A DNA stretch of 64,000 nucleotides, from NCBI RefSeq assembly GCF_018613895.1, contig NZ_JAGGPH010000003.1:248001-312000 (forward strand). Reading direction: 5' to 3'. Source of the stretch: Curtobacterium sp. ISL-83 (lineage in GTDB: Bacteria > Actinomycetota > Actinomycetes > Actinomycetales > Microbacteriaceae). The notes beneath the pieces are model-generated. The model made no database searches. It was not told the DNA's origin and saw only the letters and a list, made by a program, of their open reading frames with translations. Below, piece after piece: positions 60,027 through 64,000 of this stretch (position 1 is the stretch's first letter; each line of letters opens with the position of its first letter). The position numbers were made by a program, and so were the translations under genes.

Positions 60027-61771
60027 CTAGCGCTGCCGCCGCGGAGCCCCGACCGCCGTCGCCCGACGAACTCCTGGCCGCGCTCGACGCCGAACAGCGC
60101 ACCGTCGCCCGGACCCTGCTCGGACCGGTCGCGGTCCTCGCCGGTGCCGGCACGGGCAAGACCCGCGCCATCACCCACCGCATCGCGTACGGCGTGGCGA
60201 CCGGCACGTACTCGCCGAACCACGTCCTCGCCCTGACCTTCACGAGCCGTGCCGCGGGTGAACTCCGTTCCCGGCTGCGGGCCCTCGGCGCCGGCAACGT
60301 GCAGGCGCGCACCTTCCACGCCGCCGCGATGGCGCAGCTCAGCTACTTCTGGCCGGACACCGTCGGTGGCCACGCCCCGCGCATCGTGGAGTCGAAGGGC
60401 CGGATCATCGCGCACGCTGCGGACACCGTCGGCCTGCACGTGGACACCCCCGTGCTCCGCGACCTGGCCGGCGAGGTCGAGTGGCGCAAGGTCCAGATGC
60501 TCACGCTCGAGGAGTACGAGGCCGCCGCCGCCGAGCGCGTGATGCCACGCGACACCCCACCGCGCCGCGTCGTGGACCTGATGCGCGCGTACGAGCAGCT
60601 CAAGGACGACCGTCGGCAGCTCGACTTCGAGGACGTCCTGCTCGCGACCCTCGGCATGGTCGAGACCGAACCCCGGGTCGCGTCGTACGTCCGGCAGCAG
60701 TACCGCTTCTTCGTGGTGGACGAGTACCAGGACGTCTCGCCCGTCCAGCACGACCTGCTCCGGGCGTGGCTCGGCGGCCGGGACGACCTGTGCGTCGTCG
60801 GGGACGCCAGCCAGACGATCTACTCGTTCGCCGGAGCGTCGAGCCGCTACCTGCTCGGCTTCGGGTCGGAGTTCCCCCGCGGTTCGGTCGTCCGGCTGGA
60901 ACGCAACTACCGGTCGACGCCCGAGGTCGTGCACGCGGCGAACACGCTCATGCGCGGCCAGCCGGGTGCGCTCGACCTCGTCGCGCAGACCACTGAACGG
61001 GGCCCGGAGCCCGAGGTCGTCCCGTGCGTGCACGACGGTGACGAGGCCCAGACCATCGCGCGTCACATCGGGTCGCTCGTCGCCGCCGGTGCCACCCACG
61101 GCGAGTGCGCCGTCCTGTTCCGTGTCGGGGCGCAGTCGGCCGCGCTCGAGTCGGCGCTCGGCCGCGCGGGCATCCCGTACCGGGTGCAGGGCGGGACGCG
61201 GTTCTTCGACCGGCCGGAGGTCAAGCTCGCCGTGCACCACATGCGCGGCGAGGCGATCCGGCAGTCCGACGACGAACTCACGCGCCGGGTCGGACTCGTC
61301 CTGCGGGTCAGTGGGTGGTCCGAGACCGCACCGGAGGGCACCGGCGCCGTCCGTGAGCAGTGGGAGGCGCTGCAGGCGATCATGGGGCTCGCCGAGGACG
61401 CTCCCGCCGGCACGACCATGCAGCAGTTCACGCAGGACCTGGTGGACCGCGCCGCGACCCACCACGAACCGGAACTCGACGCGGTGACGCTCGCGACGCT
61501 GCACTCGTCGAAGGGTCTCGAGTGGCCGCACGTCGTCATCGCCGGCGTCGCGGAGGGGCTGCTCCCGATCTCGCACGCCACGACGGACGCCGAGGTCGAG
61601 GAGGAACGCCGCCTGTTCTACGTGGGGTTGACCCGGGCACGACGCTCCGTCACCGTCACGTGGTCACGACAGGGCTCCACGCGTGGGGGCGCCCGGGTGG
61701 CGAGCCGGTTCCTGGCAGCGCTCGACACGCACACCGCGGATGTGGACGGACTTCCACCCGCTCGACGCTGA
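60023..61771 (+). CDS. UvrD2-type superfamily 1 DNA helicase, short form
   Basis: 582 residues. Motifs: VLAGAGTGKTRAITHRIAYG (about 37), VVDEYQDVSPVQHDLL (about 231), VGDASQTIYSFAGAS (about 259), LHSSKGLEWPHV (about 493), VGLTRARRSVTVTW (about 533). Ends about 40 residues later; mycobacterial UvrD2 is about 700 residues with an HRDC domain, absent here. Coupled to nudC by GTGA. The last 116 bases overlap the gene on the other strand. Confidence 0.9.
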   Translation: MTSAAAAEPRPPSPDELLAALDAEQRTVARTLLGPVAVLAGAGTGKTRAITHRIAYGVATGTYSPNHVLALTFTSRAAGELRSRLRALGAGNVQARTFHAAAMAQLSYFWPDTVGGHAPRIVESKGRIIAHAADTVGLHVDTPVLRDLAGEVEWRKVQMLTLEEYEAAAAERVMPRDTPPRRVVDLMRAYEQLKDDRRQLDFEDVLLATLGMVETEPRVASYVRQQYRFFVVDEYQDVSPVQHDLLRAWLGGRDDLCVVGDASQTIYSFAGASSRYLLGFGSEFPRGSVVRLERNYRSTPEVVHAANTLMRGQPGALDLVAQTTERGPEPEVVPCVHDGDEAQTIARHIGSLVAAGATHGECAVLFRVGAQSAALESALGRAGIPYRVQGGTRFFDRPEVKLAVHHMRGEAIRQSDDELTRRVGLVLRVSGWSETAPEGTGAVREQWEALQAIMGLAEDAPAGTTMQQFTQDLVDRAATHHEPELDAVTLATLHSSKGLEWPHVVIAGVAEGLLPISHATTDAEVEEERRLFYVGLTRARRSVTVTWSRQGSTRGGARVASRFLAALDTHTADVDGLPPARR

Positions 61772-62513
61772 GGTCCTGGCGGTCGAACAGCACCTGCTCG
61801 GCGAGCGGCTGCTGCGTCGTCCGGGGCAGCCGCTCGACGAGCATCCGGGTGGCCGCCGCGGCGATCGCCGCCTGGCGGTAGGGCGACAGCGGTGCCGCTG
61901 GTCGGCCCCACACCTGTGCGGCGAGTGCGGGCCACGCCGGGTCGTCGTCGACGCGGCCGTACTCGACGCACTGGAGGCACGGTCCGGTCCCCGGGACCAC
62001 GAACGGCCCGAGACGGATCCGACCGTCCCCGACGACCACGGCCAGGTGCGGGACGCCGCGTCGGGTCCACGCCGCGCGGAGCGCCGGGTCGACGACGTGG
62101 TCGGCCACCACCACGGCGAGTTGCGGGTCCTGCTCGGGGAGCGTGACCGGCCCGCCCCGTGGCGTGGTCGTCCTGGCCACGGTCACGCCCTCGCCCGAGA
62201 GGAACGTGGCGACCGTCTCAGCGAGTGGCCCGACACCGTGCACCTCGACCCGGGCGAGCGGCTCCGGCAGGACGTCGATCACGGCGGGGGAGGCGGCACC
62301 GAGCACGCGGGCCGCGACCTCCGGCCGACAGTCGGTCGCGGCCGCGAGACCGGACAGCGCGTCGCGCCCGGTCTCGCGCCGGAGCGCACAGAGAAACCGT
62401 TCCTCAGCGGTGGTCGGGACCGGGACGACGGCACGCACGGGATCGACCCCGAGCTGCACCGTCCCCGGATCGCGCCAGACGAACTCGAGGGTCGGATCGA
62501 TGCGGATGCCCAT
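61656..62513 (-). CDS. ThiF / cyclodehydratase-like protein
   Basis: 285 residues. Rossmann-like EVHGVGPLAETVATFLSGE (about 114), then VVPGTGPCLQCVEYGRVDDD followed by PAW (about 185), which resembles the docking/ThiF-like partner of azoline cyclodehydratases. CLQC and the late HPRCACRAL form a probable zinc site. No RiPP precursor or YcaO gene is present. Starts at ATG 62513. Its last 38 codons overlap the helicase gene. Role unknown; conserved beside UvrD2 in actinobacteria. Confidence 0.72.
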   Translation of the reverse strand: MGIRIDPTLEFVWRDPGTVQLGVDPVRAVVPVPTTAEERFLCALRRETGRDALSGLAAATDCRPEVAARVLGAASPAVIDVLPEPLARVEVHGVGPLAETVATFLSGEGVTVARTTTPRGGPVTLPEQDPQLAVVVADHVVDPALRAAWTRRGVPHLAVVVGDGRIRLGPFVVPGTGPCLQCVEYGRVDDDPAWPALAAQVWGRPAAPLSPYRQAAIAAAATRMLVERLPRTTQQPLAEQVLFDRQDLSVERVEVRPHPRCACRALPGTGSPPGRPHAWSPVVTT

Positions 62514-62600
62514 GCCCCCACGCTCGCGCAGGTGCCCGTCGCCGTGTCGGGGCCCGGTGGATCTGTGGAGAAGTCCCCGCCGCACGTCCCGGTGAGGGGA

Positions 62601-63986
62601 TCAGCGTGGTGGGGTGGTGCCGTCCTCGCCGTCGACGTGCCCGGACTCGTCCTCGTGCGGACGCTCGCCCGTGCTGTCGTTGAGCAGGTCCTCGAGCGCA
62701 CGGTCGAACTCGTCGTCCTGTGCGGAGCGGCCGGGGTTGCGGAGGCGGAGCACGAAGGCGTCCGGGTCGTCGATGTCCTCCGACGTCGGCACCGCGTCGA
62801 AGTGCGCCCAGAGCGCGTCACGCGCCTCTGCTCCGAGCTCGTCGGACACGCGCAACCACATCGCAGCGGCCTCACGGAGCCGGCGCGGCCGGAGTTCCAG
62901 CCCGACCAGCGTCGCGAAGGCGGATTCGGCCGGGCCGCCCGCGGCACGACGGCGACGCACCATCTCGGCGATCGCGCCCGACTTCGGGAGCCGCGACGTG
63001 GCCGCGGCGGTGACGGTGTCGACCCACCCCTCGACGAGTGCGAGCATCGTCTCGAGCCGTGCGAGCGCCGCGTCCTGCTCGGCGGTCCGCGGCGGGATGA
63101 GCGCCCCGGAGGCCAGCGCGTCGCGCAGCTGCTCCTGGTTCGTCGGGTCGATCTCCGCCGCGAGTTCCTCGACCCGGTCGAACGGGATGTGGATGCCGCG
63201 GGCGTAGTCCGTGATGGACGAGATGATGTGCAGGCGCAGCCACCGGGCCGAGCGGAACAAGCGGGCGTGCGCGAGTTCGCGGACGGCGAGGTAGATCCGG
63301 ACCTCGTCCGTCGGCACGTCCAGGCCCTCGGCGAACTCGGCGACGTTCTGCGGCAGCAGCGCGGCGACCTGTTCGTCGAGGAGCGGCACGCCGACGTCAC
63401 CGCCGGACACGACTTCCTTGGCGAGCTGCCCGACGACCTGGCCGAGCTGGATCGCGAACAGGGCCCCCCCGACGCCGCGCATCGCCTTCGACACGTCGCC
63501 GAGCATGGCCTTCAGTTCTTCCGGGGCCCGCTGCTCGATCGCCTCGGTCAGCGCGTTCGCGATGCTGAACGCCACCGGTTCGGCGATCTGCGTCCACACC
63601 GGGGCGGTCGCCCGCGCCCACTGCTCACGGGTGTACAGGCTCGGGGTCGCGGTGAGCTCGGGGACGCTCGTGACCTCGTCGAGCCACAGCGCTGCGACCT
63701 GGAACGCCTGGTCCGAGGCCTGCGACGTCGCCGGGTCGATCGGGTGCTGGCCGTCCGCGGCGATCGCTGCGGCGCGGTCGGCGGTGACGGAGAAGTCGAT
63801 CCCGTCGCCCCCGGACTGCGCGGCGCGCTGGAGCTGGCTCATCAGGTTCGCGACGAAAGCCGGGTCGTTCGGCAGACCGGCGGCGCCGGCGAGCTGCGAC
63901 GGGTCGATCTGTCCCTCTCCGGACAGGAGCTTGCGGAGCATCTCCTGGAAGTCGTCGTCCGGCCCCGGCTGCGGTTCATCAGGCAT
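62601..63986 (-). CDS. DUF2342 zincin-like protein
   Basis: 461 residues. Acidic N-terminus, then helical domain. YLAVRELAHARLFRSARWLR (about 229) is the family's HExxH-like site; here it reads E-L-A-H, matching the zincin_2/DUF2342 family (Rv3195 type, also labelled F420-biosynthesis-associated). C-terminal tail acidic. Protease activity unproven. TAGCGT (63999-63994) ends 7 bases before the ATG, so leaderless. The next gene lies beyond the right edge. Confidence 0.85.
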   Translation of the reverse strand: MPDEPQPGPDDDFQEMLRKLLSGEGQIDPSQLAGAAGLPNDPAFVANLMSQLQRAAQSGGDGIDFSVTADRAAAIAADGQHPIDPATSQASDQAFQVAALWLDEVTSVPELTATPSLYTREQWARATAPVWTQIAEPVAFSIANALTEAIEQRAPEELKAMLGDVSKAMRGVGGALFAIQLGQVVGQLAKEVVSGGDVGVPLLDEQVAALLPQNVAEFAEGLDVPTDEVRIYLAVRELAHARLFRSARWLRLHIISSITDYARGIHIPFDRVEELAAEIDPTNQEQLRDALASGALIPPRTAEQDAALARLETMLALVEGWVDTVTAAATSRLPKSGAIAEMVRRRRAAGGPAESAFATLVGLELRPRRLREAAAMWLRVSDELGAEARDALWAHFDAVPTSEDIDDPDAFVLRLRNPGRSAQDDEFDRALEDLLNDSTGERPHEDESGHVDGEDGTTPPR

Positions 63987-64000
63987 GCCGACTACGCTAA

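Noticed and set aside
61656..62513. RiPP biosynthetic cluster
   Set aside because: Only one cyclodehydratase-like gene is present, without YcaO, precursor, dehydrogenase or transporter.

Overview
The window is about 64 kb of very GC-rich actinobacterial chromosome. The family is most likely Microbacteriaceae. Curtobacterium is my best guess at genus, but I base that only on general resemblance and could not test it. Genes are packed tightly on both strands with many 4-bp ATGA/GTGA overlaps. I saw no tRNA, rRNA, IS element, prophage or CRISPR array.

Layout. 1-5.3 kb: tail of an unknown gene, a HicAB-like toxin-antitoxin pair, a GNAT/LysR divergent pair, a ribbon-helix-helix/VOC two-gene unit, an FBP zinc-finger protein and a BlaI/M56 sensor pair. 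5.3-10.1 kb: a two-aptamer glycine riboswitch and gcvT-gcvH-gcvP (glycine cleavage). 10.3-12.3 kb: an S9 peptidase. 12.3-20.6 kb: a peptide-type ABC importer (lipoprotein, two permeases, fused double ATPase), with two small PH-domain membrane proteins on the opposite strand. 20.9-29 kb: peroxiredoxin, CPBP protease, typA, an M20 amidohydrolase, a lipoprotein, a PIG-L deacetylase, ferredoxin and dapC. 29-33 kb: citrate synthase, dapD and dapE, so three diaminopimelate/lysine genes lie within about 5 kb. 33-43.8 kb: a mannosyltransferase, an AI-2E family exporter, DUF3117, a small AAA ATPase, an O-methyltransferase, tatB, a chitinase, an mrp/DUF1003/MgtE_N-CBS operon and a YflT-like protein. 44-51.3 kb: GNAT, aminopeptidase P, PHP phosphoesterase, DEAD-box helicase, a ferritin-like protein, a second mannosyltransferase and DUF3107. 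51.4-64 kb: a DNA-repair block with AdnA- and AdnB-type helicase-nucleases, a kinase-fold protein with an altered catalytic loop, NudC, a UvrD2-type helicase, a ThiF/cyclodehydratase-like protein and a DUF2342 zincin-like protein.

From memory, gene order over fdxA-dapC-dapD-dapE-DUF3117-tatB-mrp, and again over DEAD helicase-ferritin-like-DUF3107-adnAB-nudC-uvrD2-DUF2342, resembles two blocks of the Mycobacterium tuberculosis chromosome (around Rv1177-Rv1234 and Rv3195-Rv3211). Most of the window is therefore conserved actinobacterial core, not an acquired island.

The strongest pattern I found is transcriptional. At least 27 genes have a TANNNT-like -10 hexamer ending exactly 6 or 7 bases before the start codon, which predicts leaderless mRNAs; this also fixed several start codons. 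A smaller set (gcvT, the ABC lipoprotein, typA, fdxA, DUF3117, chitinase, nudC) has a 5' leader with a Shine-Dalgarno sequence. Other notable items are a 30-codon ORF stitched between the two permease genes, an enlarged permease, a duplicated 108-bp stem-loop repeat, several 17-21-bp minisatellites next to gene ends, and the unusual proteins of the adnAB block.
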